58,312 nucleotides of DNA from Pseudomonas sp. RIT-PI-q (GTDB lineage: Bacteria; Pseudomonadota; Gammaproteobacteria; Pseudomonadales; Pseudomonadaceae). The stretch's first letter is position 1. Every line of letters starts with the position of its first letter. The notes beneath the pieces are model-generated. The model searched no databases and was not told where the DNA came from. It was given only the letters and a program-made list of their open reading frames with translations. The stretch spans positions 1 to 58,312 of the forward strand of contig NZ_LHPC01000042.1 of assembly GCF_001297125.1 (NCBI RefSeq), in the 5' to 3' direction. Of this stretch, positions 1 to 8,118 are shown piece by piece. The translations under genes and the position numbers were made by a program.

Positions 1-400
1 GTGGTTTCAGAGTTCGCTAGCACATCACAGACCTGTAGGAGCGAGGCTTGCCCGCGAAGGCGGCTGCACAGTCAACATCAACGTCGCCTGATACAGCGCT
101 TTCGCCGGCCAGCCGGCTCCTACAGGGGGTTATGTGGTTTCAGAGTTCGCTAGCACATCACAGACCTGTAGGAGCGAGGCTTGCCCGCGAAGGCGGCTGC
201 ACAGTCAACATCAATGTCGCCTGATACAGCGCTTTCGCCGGCAAGCCGGCTCCTACAGGGGGTTATGGTGGTTTCAGAGTTCGCGAGCACACCACATACC
301 TGTAGGAGCGAGGCTTGCCCGCGAAGGCGGCTGCACAGTCAACATCAATGTCGCCTGATACAGCGCTTTCGCCGGCGAGCCGGCTCCTACAGGGGTTTCG
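1..400. repeat. Tandem array of three REPIN-containing units (period about 134 bp)
   Basis: Three nearly identical units start at 1, 134 and 268. Each opens with GTGGTTTCAGAGTTCG, then carries a REP (TGTAGGAGCGAGGCTTGCCC), a spacer and the inverted REP (GCCGGCTCCTACAGG). Each unit can therefore fold into one long hairpin. The units differ at only a few positions, for example GCCAGCC, GCAAGCC or GCGAGCC in the second arm. Short open frames across the array are repeat translations, not genes. Confidence 0.9.
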
Positions 401-407
401 GTGATGC

Positions 408-905
408 TTAGAGTTCGCGCCACATGTGGATTTTGTCGAAGTAGTCCTCGCCGACCCGCACCGCCAGCGGTTCGAGGCCGAACTGGATGAAGCCGCAGCG
501 CTGGTAGAGGTTGAACGCCGCTTCGTTGCCGGCGGTGCCGGTCAGCTGGATCAGCCCCAAGCCTTGAGGGTTTTGCGCCTCAGCCAAAGCGGCCTGCCCC
601 AGTTGATAACCAAGCCCGCGCTGGCGGACCTTGCCGGACACATACATGCCGAACAGTGTCGCCTTGTGCCGGGCTTTTTCCCGAGGCTCGAAGGCCAGGC
701 CGACGATGCCCGCCAGTTCACCCTCCTCGAACGCCCCGAATACCACGTCCAGCTTGCTGGTCAGGCGCGACTCCCACCAACCCAGCGGCATCGCCGCGCG
801 TTCGCGCACGCTGGAGGTAAACGCCTGGGGGTGCAGGTCGTAGGCTTCGAGCATCAGCGCCCGATAATCCAGGGCATGACTGGCATCCAGCCGTTCAATC
901 CACAT
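408..905 (-). CDS. GNAT family N-acetyltransferase
   Basis: Predicted acetyl-CoA-dependent N-acetyltransferase of about 165 residues; the substrate is unknown. The GNAT core is visible: a beta strand with LFGMYVSGKVRQRGLGYQLG, which corresponds to the V..xxRxxGxG/A acetyl-CoA pyrophosphate-binding loop, and a C-terminal NEAAFNLYQRCGFIQFG, the usual N..A...Y...GF motif. I start at the ATG at 905 because GGACGG lies 7 nt upstream. A TTG at 911 is also open but would sit almost on that site. The gene follows the LysE-type exporter by 2 nt and is probably translated from the same minus-strand mRNA. The family call is firm; the function is not. Confidence 0.88.
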   Translation of the reverse strand: MWIERLDASHALDYRALMLEAYDLHPQAFTSSVRERAAMPLGWWESRLTSKLDVVFGAFEEGELAGIVGLAFEPREKARHKATLFGMYVSGKVRQRGLGYQLGQAALAEAQNPQGLGLIQLTGTAGNEAAFNLYQRCGFIQFGLEPLAVRVGEDYFDKIHMWREL

Positions 906-907
906 GG

Positions 908-1546
908 TCAAGCCGTCCGCCGTTGCTCAAGCATCAGCCGCACCGCCAACGCGGACAGTACGAACCCCATGAAATAGCGCTGCACCGCGAGCCAGCTCGG
1001 GTTGTTGACGAACCACGAGGCGATGCCTGCGGCGAACAGCGCGATCAGTAGATTGACGCAGAAACTGACGCTGATCTGAGTCAGCCCCAGCACGATACTT
1101 TGGGTAAACACCGAACCGTGCTCAGGCGTGATGAACTGCGGAAACACCGACAGATAAAACACCGCGATCTTCGGGTTCAGCGCACTGGTCAGAAAGCCCA
1201 TGGTGATCAGTTTGCGCGAGGAATCCGGTGGCAACTGCTGGGCTTCGAACGGCGAACGCGCCCCCGGTTTGACCGCCTGCCAGGCCAGCCACACCAGGTA
1301 CAGCGCGCCGGCCCACTTCAACACTTCATAGGCCATCGGCACCGCCAGAAACACCGCGGTCAACCCGGCCGCCGCCGCGAACAGGTGCACGAAAAAACCT
1401 GCGACCACACCGAGCAACGAGGTCACCCCGGCCTTGCGTCCCTGGCAGATCGAGCGGGAGATCAGGTAGATCATGTTCGGCCCTGGTGTCAGCACCATCA
1501 GCAGTGCGGCAGCGGCGAAGATCAGCAAGTCTTGAAGCGGGATCAT
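908..1546 (-). CDS. LysE/RhtB family amino-acid exporter
   Basis: Inner-membrane efflux protein of the LysE/RhtB (homoserine/threonine/lysine exporter) superfamily, 212 residues, the normal family length. About six hydrophobic segments are visible. The N-terminal signature LTPGPNMIYLISRSICQGRK matches the conserved GPNM...G...G region, and ALNPKIAVFYLSVFPQF is the second family hallmark (NPK...F). The ATG is preceded by AAAGGA at good spacing. The gene lies 22 bp after the Nudix gene and just before the GNAT gene, so the three probably form one operon. An exporter next to an acetyltransferase could remove or modify an amino acid or analogue, but the substrate cannot be read from the sequence. 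Confidence 0.93.
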   Translation of the reverse strand: MIPLQDLLIFAAAALLMVLTPGPNMIYLISRSICQGRKAGVTSLLGVVAGFFVHLFAAAAGLTAVFLAVPMAYEVLKWAGALYLVWLAWQAVKPGARSPFEAQQLPPDSSRKLITMGFLTSALNPKIAVFYLSVFPQFITPEHGSVFTQSIVLGLTQISVSFCVNLLIALFAAGIASWFVNNPSWLAVQRYFMGFVLSALAVRLMLEQRRTA

Positions 1547-1568
1547 GGCGGTTCCTTTGCGTAAATGA

Positions 1569-2009
1569 TCAGGCAGTCGCGATTAACGACGCTCGATAAA
1601 ACGGCAGGATCAGGTCCCGTGTCAATGGCGCCAGAGTGACATCGCCGTCGGTGGCCGGGTCGATCCAGCGCACCTCTTCGATCTCGGCGGCCGGGGTGAC
1701 GTCTGAATCGATGGTCAGCTGAAAGAGTTCGGCCTGTACGACAAAACCCGGTTCATTGGCCGCCGGTGCCGAGAACTGCCCGAGGTAGATGGCATGCGCC
1801 GGATCGACGACCAGGCCCAACTCTTCTTCCAGTTCGCGGGCCAGGGCGTGGGCCGGTTGCTCATGGGCTTCGATCTTGCCGCCGGGTTGCATGAAGGCCT
1901 CGGTGCCGCGCTTGCGCACCAGCAGTGTGCGACCGTCCGGGCCGATCAACAGGGCGGCGGCGATGCGGATGAGTGGGAGTGACGTTGCGGATGAAAGGGT
2001 CATGGACAC
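1569..2009 (-). CDS. Nudix hydrolase
   Basis: Predicted pyrophosphohydrolase of the Nudix superfamily, 146 residues. The Nudix box runs from about residue 43 to 66: GGKIEAHE followed by ARELEEELGL, matching GX5EX7REUXEEXGU with all acidic metal ligands. The start is a GTG at 2009 with AAAGG 7 nt upstream; an internal ATG two codons later is less well spaced. The likely role is removal of a nucleoside diphosphate-linked metabolite, with no clue to the substrate. It is the first gene of the minus-strand set that continues into the LysE exporter and the GNAT enzyme. Confidence 0.9.
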   Translation of the reverse strand: MSMTLSSATSLPLIRIAAALLIGPDGRTLLVRKRGTEAFMQPGGKIEAHEQPAHALARELEEELGLVVDPAHAIYLGQFSAPAANEPGFVVQAELFQLTIDSDVTPAAEIEEVRWIDPATDGDVTLAPLTRDLILPFYRASLIATA

Positions 2010-2074
2010 GAATTAGCCTTTGGAACAAAGGCGCAAGGATCACACGAAGGGAAATGACCGACAACTAATCCCTC

Positions 2075-2284
2075 TGTAGGAGCTGGCTTGCCAGCGAAGG
2101 GGTCCTTGAGTCTTGCATCGCCCGTGTGGCCGCCTTCGCTGGCAAGCCAGCTCCTACAATTGGGCGGTGGCCTTGAGCCTGCGCTGGCAAGCCCGATTCC
2201 TGTAGGAGCTGGCTTGCCAGCGAAGGGGTCTTTGAGTCTTGCGTCGCCCATGTGGCCGCCTTCGCTGGCAAGCCAGCTCCTACA
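2075..2284. repeat. Two tandem REPINs (2075-2158 and 2201-2284)
   Basis: Each copy is a REP TGTAGGAGCTGGCTTGCCAG, a roughly 35-bp spacer and its inverse. The two copies including spacers are near-identical direct repeats 126 bp apart, so the second REPIN arose by local duplication. The right edge supplies the TAG stop codon of the YN-GYP gene at 2280. Confidence 0.9.
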
Positions 2285-3641
2285 GGACGGCGTTAGCCAG
2301 GAGTGCTGTTTCCTCGTCCGGGATTTTTACGAAGATGCTGTATTTCGCGCCCTCCATGGCTTCGAAGGCGATCAACTTTTCCACCAGCGGCCCGCTCAAC
2401 ACCTTGCCGGCATTGAGCAGCAGCATGCCGTTGTCGGCATTCAGATTGCGCGCCAGGATCATGCCCGCCGCCACTTCCCGCGTGGTCAGCACCTTGACCG
2501 ACGGATCGGCCAGCGAAACATCACTCTGATACGCGGCGCAGACCTGAATGAAGTCCTCGACCATCTCAGGGTCGTAAAGCTTGCCGGCATAGTTGCGGAT
2601 GTAGACCAGCGCTTCATCGCTGTTCATCTGCCGTTCAAGGATCAGCCCACGCTGTAATTCGATGAAATCCACGGCCAGTTTCAGCAACCGCGAACCGAAC
2701 GGAATCGCCTCGCCCTTGAGCCGGTCGGGGAAGCCGCTGCCGTCCCAGCGCTCCTGATGGTGAAGGATCAGACGGGCGGCGTCCTTCATCGGGTCGAGGG
2801 TCATCAACAGCGATTCACTCTGCTTTGGATAACTGCGATAGCGCTCACGGTCATTGTGGTGCAGCAAGTCCGAAGGCGCGGTCATCATGCTGTCGGTCCA
2901 GCTCAACTTGCCGATGTTGTAGAGCGCGGCGGCCATGGCCAGGTCGCGGCTGGTGCCTTCGTCCAGCCTATGAAGTTTGCAGTACACCCGCACCAGTTCG
3001 ATGATCTGGCGATTAGTCTGCTTGGCTGGCGGCAAGCGCAGGTTGGTCAGCAACGAGAACACCTCGGTGCCGGTGACATAGCTGTGCTTGAGCTCTTCGG
3101 AGGCGAGGTCGAGCATGTCGGCGGTCTGCTGGAGTTCGGCAGTGCGCGAGGCGACGTGTTTGTCCAGGGTGGTATTGAGCGATTTCAACTGGTCGTTCTG
3201 CTGCCGGATCAGCAATTCCAGGCGCTGGCGCTCGCGCTCGGAATGCTGATGAGCCAAGGCCTGGCGCAAGGTCAGGAGCATTTCCTCGTCGTTCCAGGGT
3301 TTGCTGATGTAGCGGTGAATCTGCCCTTCGTTGATGGCTTTGATGATCGTCGGCAGGTCGGCGTAACCGGTCAGCAGGATGCGGGTGGTGGTCGGGTAGA
3401 GCTTATGGATATGGCCCAGCAGCGTGGCGCCGTCCATGTTGGGCATGCGCGCGTCACTCATCACCAGGTCGATGGGCTGTTGCGCCATCATCTCCAGGGC
3501 CTGGGCACCGCTGGTGGCCAGCAGCACCTCGAAGGGCTGGCCGCGTAACAGGCGACGCAGGCTGTTGAGGATTGACTCCTCGTCATCGACCAGCAGCACC
3601 TTGGGTTTATCGGTCAAAGTCGTGGGGAGTTGCTCTTCCAT
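2280..3641 (-). CDS. Response regulator with degenerate HD-GYP (YN-GYP) domain
   Basis: Two-component response regulator of 453 residues. The receiver (about 13-130) has the acidic pair D19/D20, phosphoacceptor D63 and the ISKPW lysine. A coiled-coil linker (about 145-195) leads to an HD-GYP fold. The HD metal motif is replaced by Y241-N242 in YNIGK, and a later HP motif reads YP, while HHQERWDGSGFP (294-305) is kept. In HD-GYP phosphodiesterases the HD pair is catalytic, so this domain is unlikely to hydrolyse cyclic-di-GMP. The P. aeruginosa YN-GYP protein PA2572 is described as such a degenerate member, and this looks like the same type. An SD (GAGGTGA) precedes the ATG. The gene faces the c-di-GMP operon across 255 bp, and its TAG stop lies in a REP. 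Confidence 0.92.
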   Translation of the reverse strand: MEEQLPTTLTDKPKVLLVDDEESILNSLRRLLRGQPFEVLLATSGAQALEMMAQQPIDLVMSDARMPNMDGATLLGHIHKLYPTTTRILLTGYADLPTIIKAINEGQIHRYISKPWNDEEMLLTLRQALAHQHSERERQRLELLIRQQNDQLKSLNTTLDKHVASRTAELQQTADMLDLASEELKHSYVTGTEVFSLLTNLRLPPAKQTNRQIIELVRVYCKLHRLDEGTSRDLAMAAALYNIGKLSWTDSMMTAPSDLLHHNDRERYRSYPKQSESLLMTLDPMKDAARLILHHQERWDGSGFPDRLKGEAIPFGSRLLKLAVDFIELQRGLILERQMNSDEALVYIRNYAGKLYDPEMVEDFIQVCAAYQSDVSLADPSVKVLTTREVAAGMILARNLNADNGMLLLNAGKVLSGPLVEKLIAFEAMEGAKYSIFVKIPDEETALLANAVL

Positions 3642-3852
3642 GGCGTCACCTCAAGTGAAACAGCTACAGCTTCGTGTCAGGCGCCGGGCAAACATCCCCT
3701 ATTGCTGGAGCCTGAACTACAGGCTAGATGATTTTCAGCCGGTCCCGGGAATTCATTCGCCTCATTCGGATGAGCGAAGTGCCAGTCAGAGGACTATGCT
3801 CTGATCACTCGGATCCATAATCTGTACGTTCGGCCAGGTGATCAGGGAAAGG

Positions 3853-3906
3853 ATGCCCCCTATGCGCACACCGCACCAAACCGTTGGTCGCCGCGTATGT
3901 CGATAA
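3853..3906 (+). CDS. Possible 17-codon leader ORF coupled to the diguanylate cyclase gene
   Basis: A short open frame starts at ATG 3853 (or 3862), ends at TAA 3904-3906 and overlaps the start codon of the next gene by 10 nt in another frame. A purine-rich AGGGAAAGG lies just before its first ATG, while the downstream gene at 3897 has no clear Shine-Dalgarno sequence. This arrangement would allow translational coupling. The peptide is too short to judge by composition, so the call is speculative. Confidence 0.3.
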   Translation: MPPMRTPHQTVGRRVCR

Positions 3907-6203
3907 ATACGCTGCTGACGCGGACCAATCGTCGGATTCTCATCGTCGACGACACCGCCTCTATTCATGAGGATTTCTTCAAGATCCTCAGTCCGCCATC
4001 GATCGATGACGACCGCCTGACCAGTGCCGAAAATGCCCTGTTCGGCACCCCGGCGGCGATATCGCTGCAAAGTTTCGTACTCGATTCGGCGTTCCAGGGC
4101 CTCGAAGCCCTGGATAAGGTCGAGACCGCGTTGGCCAACGACCTGCCCTACGCAATGGCCTTCATCGACATGCGCATGCCACCGGGCTGGGACGGCCTGG
4201 AAACCATCGCGCGGCTATGGCAGGTCGATCCCAAGCTGCAAGTGGCGCTGTGCACCGCCTATTCCGACTATTCCTGGGAAGACATCGACGAGCGCCTCGA
4301 GCTGGGTGATCGCCTGCTGATTCTGAAAAAACCCTTCGATGCCATCGAAATTCGCCAAATGGCCAGTTCACTGACCGCCAAATGGCAGATGACCGAAGAC
4401 GCGGCGCTGAAGATGTCGCTGCTCGAACAAGCGGTCGAGGAACGCACCCGGGAGCTGTCTGATGCCAACATCATTGTGCAAAACAGCCCGACCATTCTGT
4501 ATCGACTGCGCGGCGAACCGTCGTTCCCGCTGATGTACATTTCCCACAACATCACCAAGTACGGGCACATCGCCGCCAACCTGGTGGCCTCGGCCAACTG
4601 GGCCCAGGAGCTGATCCATCCCGACGATCAATTGAAAGTCGACACCGCCATGGCCCGGGTGCTGGACCGCCATGCGGCCGGGGCGTCCATCGAGTTTCGC
4701 ATGCGCACCGGCGCAGGTGCCTGGCGCTGGGTGGAAAACCGCTACATTCCGGTGCGCGACGATGAAGGCCGTTTGCTCGAAGTCGAAGGCATCATCATCG
4801 ACATCACCGAGCGTAAGGTGGCCGAAGAGAAAATCGCCCTGCTGGCGCGCACCGACGGGCTCACCGGGCTGGCCAACCGCGCAACGCTGATCGAACGACT
4901 GCACCAGGCCTTCGCCGCCGCACGTCGGGGTGCAACACCGTTCGCGATCTTTTATCTGGACCTGGATCACTTCAAACGCATCAACGATACCCTTGGGCAC
5001 CCGGTGGGCGATCTGTTGCTGCAAGAAGTCTCCCGACGGATGAAAGGCTGCGTGCGCGAGAACGATGTCGTGGCCCGACTCGGCGGTGACGAGTTCGCGA
5101 TCCTGCAACTGGACGTCAGTGACCCTACCCACTCCGCCGCCTTGGCCACCAAGGTCCGCGATGCGCTGGTGCTGCCCTACTCCCTGGCCGGCAACGACGT
5201 GCGGGTGTCGGTCAGCATCGGCATCAGCAGTTACAGTGCGGCCTGCACCAGCGCCGACGGGCTGCTGACCCAGGCTGACATGGCGCTTTACCGTTCCAAG
5301 GAAAAGGGCCGCAATCAGTACCACTTCCACTCCGAGGAGATCAATCAGGAGGTGGTCGAGCGCATGGCCATCGCCAGCGATTTGCGCGAGGCGATCGAAC
5401 ACGACGAACTCGAACTGCACTACTGGCCGGAAGTCGACCTGAGCAGCGGCAAGATCCTCGGTATGGAAGCGCAGGTCACGTGGAACCACCCCGAGCGCGG
5501 TCTGCTGGAGGCCGCTGCGTTCCTGCCCGCCGCCGAAAAGACCGGCACCATCGTCGCCCTCGGTCACTGGGTGCTGGATCGCGCCTGCCAACAGATGCGC
5601 CAGTGGCGTGACGCAGGCATGGCGCCGCCGGTGATTGCGATCAAGCTGTCGCTGGCCCAACTCAAAAGTGGTCCCGAACTGATCTATGACGTGCTGCGTA
5701 CCACCGCACGCTGGGAGCTCTGCCCGTGGGACCTGCGTTTCGACGTCACCGAGGCGACGCTGGCCCAGACCAAATGGACCCACAACGACGTGCTGCCGCG
5801 CCTGCGTGAGCTGGGCGTGAAGATCGCCATCGACGACTTCGGCACCGAATATTCCTCGTTCGACTACCTCAAAACCTACCAGGTCAATCACCTGAAGCTT
5901 GCCCAGGCCTTCATCGACACCGCCGCCCGCGACCCGGCCAGCGCCAACACGTTGCGCGCCATTATCAATTTTGCACGGGAGGTAGGGATCGGAATCATCG
6001 CCGAAGGTGTCGAAACCCAGGAACAGCGCAGTTCGCTGATGGCCACCGGCTCGCCGATGAACGCCCAGGGTTACTTCTTCAGCAAAGCCGTCAGCAGCCA
6101 GCAGGCCGCCGAGCTGTTGAAAGCCGGGAGCATCGTGCCCGCCCACCGCGACATCGGGCCGATTCTGGACAACCCGCCACGCTCCACGGAGGACAAGGAA
6201 TGA
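3897..6203 (+). CDS. Receiver-PAS-GGDEF-EAL protein (active-type GGDEF, degenerate EAL)
   Basis: Cytoplasmic response regulator of 768 residues, predicted diguanylate cyclase. The order is an extended receiver (D18/D19, phosphoacceptor D91 in DMRMPPGWDG, lysine in LILKKPF), a PAS domain (about 190-310), then GGDEF with intact GGDEF at 396-400 and an RxxD inhibitory site (REND) five residues before it. The C-terminal EAL domain is degenerate. EAL reads EAQ (524-526), the NLS asparagine is replaced in IKLSLAQL, and the KID aspartate is lost in LKLAQAFI, although IDDFGT and AEGVET remain. I infer c-di-GMP synthesis with little or no hydrolysis. The gene lacks a clear SD, and its stop overlaps the next start (ATGA). 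It is the first gene of the five-gene operon. Confidence 0.93.
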   Translation: MSINTLLTRTNRRILIVDDTASIHEDFFKILSPPSIDDDRLTSAENALFGTPAAISLQSFVLDSAFQGLEALDKVETALANDLPYAMAFIDMRMPPGWDGLETIARLWQVDPKLQVALCTAYSDYSWEDIDERLELGDRLLILKKPFDAIEIRQMASSLTAKWQMTEDAALKMSLLEQAVEERTRELSDANIIVQNSPTILYRLRGEPSFPLMYISHNITKYGHIAANLVASANWAQELIHPDDQLKVDTAMARVLDRHAAGASIEFRMRTGAGAWRWVENRYIPVRDDEGRLLEVEGIIIDITERKVAEEKIALLARTDGLTGLANRATLIERLHQAFAAARRGATPFAIFYLDLDHFKRINDTLGHPVGDLLLQEVSRRMKGCVRENDVVARLGGDEFAILQLDVSDPTHSAALATKVRDALVLPYSLAGNDVRVSVSIGISSYSAACTSADGLLTQADMALYRSKEKGRNQYHFHSEEINQEVVERMAIASDLREAIEHDELELHYWPEVDLSSGKILGMEAQVTWNHPERGLLEAAAFLPAAEKTGTIVALGHWVLDRACQQMRQWRDAGMAPPVIAIKLSLAQLKSGPELIYDVLRTTARWELCPWDLRFDVTEATLAQTKWTHNDVLPRLRELGVKIAIDDFGTEYSSFDYLKTYQVNHLKLAQAFIDTAARDPASANTLRAIINFAREVGIGIIAEGVETQEQRSSLMATGSPMNAQGYFFSKAVSSQQAAELLKAGSIVPAHRDIGPILDNPPRSTEDKE

Positions 6204-8074
6204 AAACGCCTTTCGTGCGGACCAATCGGCGCATTCTGATCGTGGACGACACGCCCTCGATCCATCAGGACTTTCGCAAGATCCTCGGCCCCGAAACCGA
6301 GGGTGAGCAAAGCCTGGCCGGCGCTGAAGAAGCCTTGTTCGGCACCCTGCAGCTTGACCGGCTGACGTTCCAGCTCGACTCGGCCTATCAGGGCCAGGAA
6401 GCCCTCGAACTGGTCACGAAGGCGCTGGCCGAAGGTCGCCCCTACGCCCTGGTGTTCACCGACATGCGCATGCCACCGGGCTGGGACGGCCTGGAAACCA
6501 TCGAACAACTGTGGAAGGCCGACCCGCACCTGCAAATCGCGCTGTGCACGGCCTATTCCGATTACACCTGGGAAGCCATGGCCGAACGGCTGGAATTCGG
6601 CGATCAGTTGCTGGTGCTGAAAAAGCCCTTCGACAGCCTGGAAATCCGCCAGATGGCCAGTGCCCTGACCTGGAAATGGCAGATGGCCCAGGACGCGGCG
6701 ATGAAGGTGCTCAGCCTGGAGCAAACCATCGAGGCGCGGGTCCACGAACTGCTCAAGGTCTCGCATCTGTTGCAGTACGACGTGTTGACCGAACTGCCCA
6801 ACAGCACGTTGCTGGGTGACCGGTTGAACCAGTCCCTGGCCTTGTCTCGACGCCATGACAAGCAACTGGCGGTGATGTTTCTCGGGCTCGATCGCTTCAA
6901 GCGCATCAACAATGCCCTGGGGCATCCGGCCGGTGACGAGATGCTCAAACAGGTCGGGCGCAATCTGGTGGCGACGGTGCGTGAGTCCGATTCGGTTTTT
7001 CGCTACGGCTCCGACGAATTCGTGGTGATTCTCGGCGATGTCCGCCACCCGCAGCAGACCAAGGGCATCGCCGAAAAACTCTTGAACGCCATCCGCGCGC
7101 CCCAGCACATCGCCGGCCATGACCTGAGCGTAACCGCCAGCCTGGGCATCAGCATTTACCCCGACGACGGCTTCGATGCCATCGCGCTGATCAAGAAAGC
7201 CGAAACCGCGATGCGCAACGTCAAGGAGAGTGGCCCGAACGATTACAGTTTTTTCATCGACGAGATGAACCAGCGCGCCCGGGATCAGCAAAGCATCGAG
7301 ACCGGCATCCGCCTGGGGCTTGAGCGCAACGAGTTTGTCCTGCATTACCAGCCCAAACTGGACTTGGGCAGCGGCCAGGTGGTCGGTGCCGAGGCGTTGA
7401 TTCGCTGGCAAAAACCGGGGCAAGGTCTGGTCTACCCGTCGGACTTCATCAGTGTCGCCGAAGACAGCGGCCTGATCGTGCCGCTGAGCAAATGGGTGCT
7501 GGCCGAAGCCTGCCGACAAGCCTGCGCCTGGCAAGCCGCCGGGCTGCCGAAGATTTGCATGTCGGTGAACATGTCGGCGATCGATTTCCGTCAGCGGGAC
7601 TTTGTCGATGGCATCGAACAGACACTGGCAAAAACCGGCCTGGAACCGGCGTTGCTGGAACTGGAAATTACCGAAGGCGTGCTGATGCAGAACATCGACA
7701 CCACCGTCAATGCCCTGACCCGCCTCAAGGAAATGGGGGTGCGCCTGGCCATCGATGACTTCGGCACCGGCTATTCCAGCCTGAGCTATCTGCGGCGTTT
7801 TCCCATCGATGTGCTGAAAATCGACCAGTCGTTCATTCGCGGCTTGAGCAGCGACAGCAATGACGCCGCGCTGGTCAGCGCCATCATCAGTCTGGGGCGC
7901 AGCCTCAACCTGACCATCATCGCCGAAGGGGTGGAAACCCTCGAACAACTGGATTTCCTCAAATCCCATCAATGTGAAGAGGGCCAAGGCTATTACTTCA
8001 GCAAAGCCGTGGAGCCAGACGCCTTCGTGCAGTACCTGAGGTCGGTAAAACCTCCTCCATCCGCAGTCATGTGA
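6200..8074 (+). CDS. Receiver-GGDEF-EAL protein (degenerate GGDEF, intact EAL)
   Basis: Response regulator of 624 residues, predicted c-di-GMP phosphodiesterase. The extended receiver closely matches that of the gene before (D16/D17, phosphoacceptor D88, LVLKKPF). The GGDEF domain reads GSDEF (270-274), and the first metal aspartate of the DLDxFK motif is glycine (LGLDRFKRIN), so cyclase activity is doubtful. The EAL domain is complete: EALIRW at 398-403, VNMS, EITEG, IDDFGTGYSS, LKIDQSFI and IIAEGVET. This is the mirror image of its neighbour, which has the good GGDEF and the poor EAL. The genes overlap by 4 nt (ATGA), which implies coupled translation and possibly stoichiometric antagonists under one kinase system. 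It has no PAS domain. Confidence 0.94.
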   Translation: MKTPFVRTNRRILIVDDTPSIHQDFRKILGPETEGEQSLAGAEEALFGTLQLDRLTFQLDSAYQGQEALELVTKALAEGRPYALVFTDMRMPPGWDGLETIEQLWKADPHLQIALCTAYSDYTWEAMAERLEFGDQLLVLKKPFDSLEIRQMASALTWKWQMAQDAAMKVLSLEQTIEARVHELLKVSHLLQYDVLTELPNSTLLGDRLNQSLALSRRHDKQLAVMFLGLDRFKRINNALGHPAGDEMLKQVGRNLVATVRESDSVFRYGSDEFVVILGDVRHPQQTKGIAEKLLNAIRAPQHIAGHDLSVTASLGISIYPDDGFDAIALIKKAETAMRNVKESGPNDYSFFIDEMNQRARDQQSIETGIRLGLERNEFVLHYQPKLDLGSGQVVGAEALIRWQKPGQGLVYPSDFISVAEDSGLIVPLSKWVLAEACRQACAWQAAGLPKICMSVNMSAIDFRQRDFVDGIEQTLAKTGLEPALLELEITEGVLMQNIDTTVNALTRLKEMGVRLAIDDFGTGYSSLSYLRRFPIDVLKIDQSFIRGLSSDSNDAALVSAIISLGRSLNLTIIAEGVETLEQLDFLKSHQCEEGQGYYFSKAVEPDAFVQYLRSVKPPPSAVM

Positions 8075-8118
8075 ACGATGCGAAACGACACACCGGCCAT
8101 CAGCCAAGGAATCATCAG

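Noticed and set aside
134..411. Two short plus-strand frames across the left-edge repeats
   Set aside because: They are translations of REPIN units in tandem, as shown by repeated identical peptide blocks.
2000..2657. Short frames across the tandem REPINs near 2075-2284
   Set aside because: Peptides such as AGKPAPT are the usual translation of a REP, not a gene.
4368..8107. Long minus-strand open frames of 592 and 678 codons opposite the two GGDEF-EAL genes
   Set aside because: They are antisense to genes with full domain motifs, their products are rich in His, Gln, Arg and Gly with no recognisable fold, and such frames are common in GC-rich DNA.
8071..8118. GTG start for the peroxidase at 8071
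   Set aside because: It overlaps the previous stop without a ribosome site and would place 16 polar residues before the signal peptide. ATG 8119 has AAGGA at good distance.
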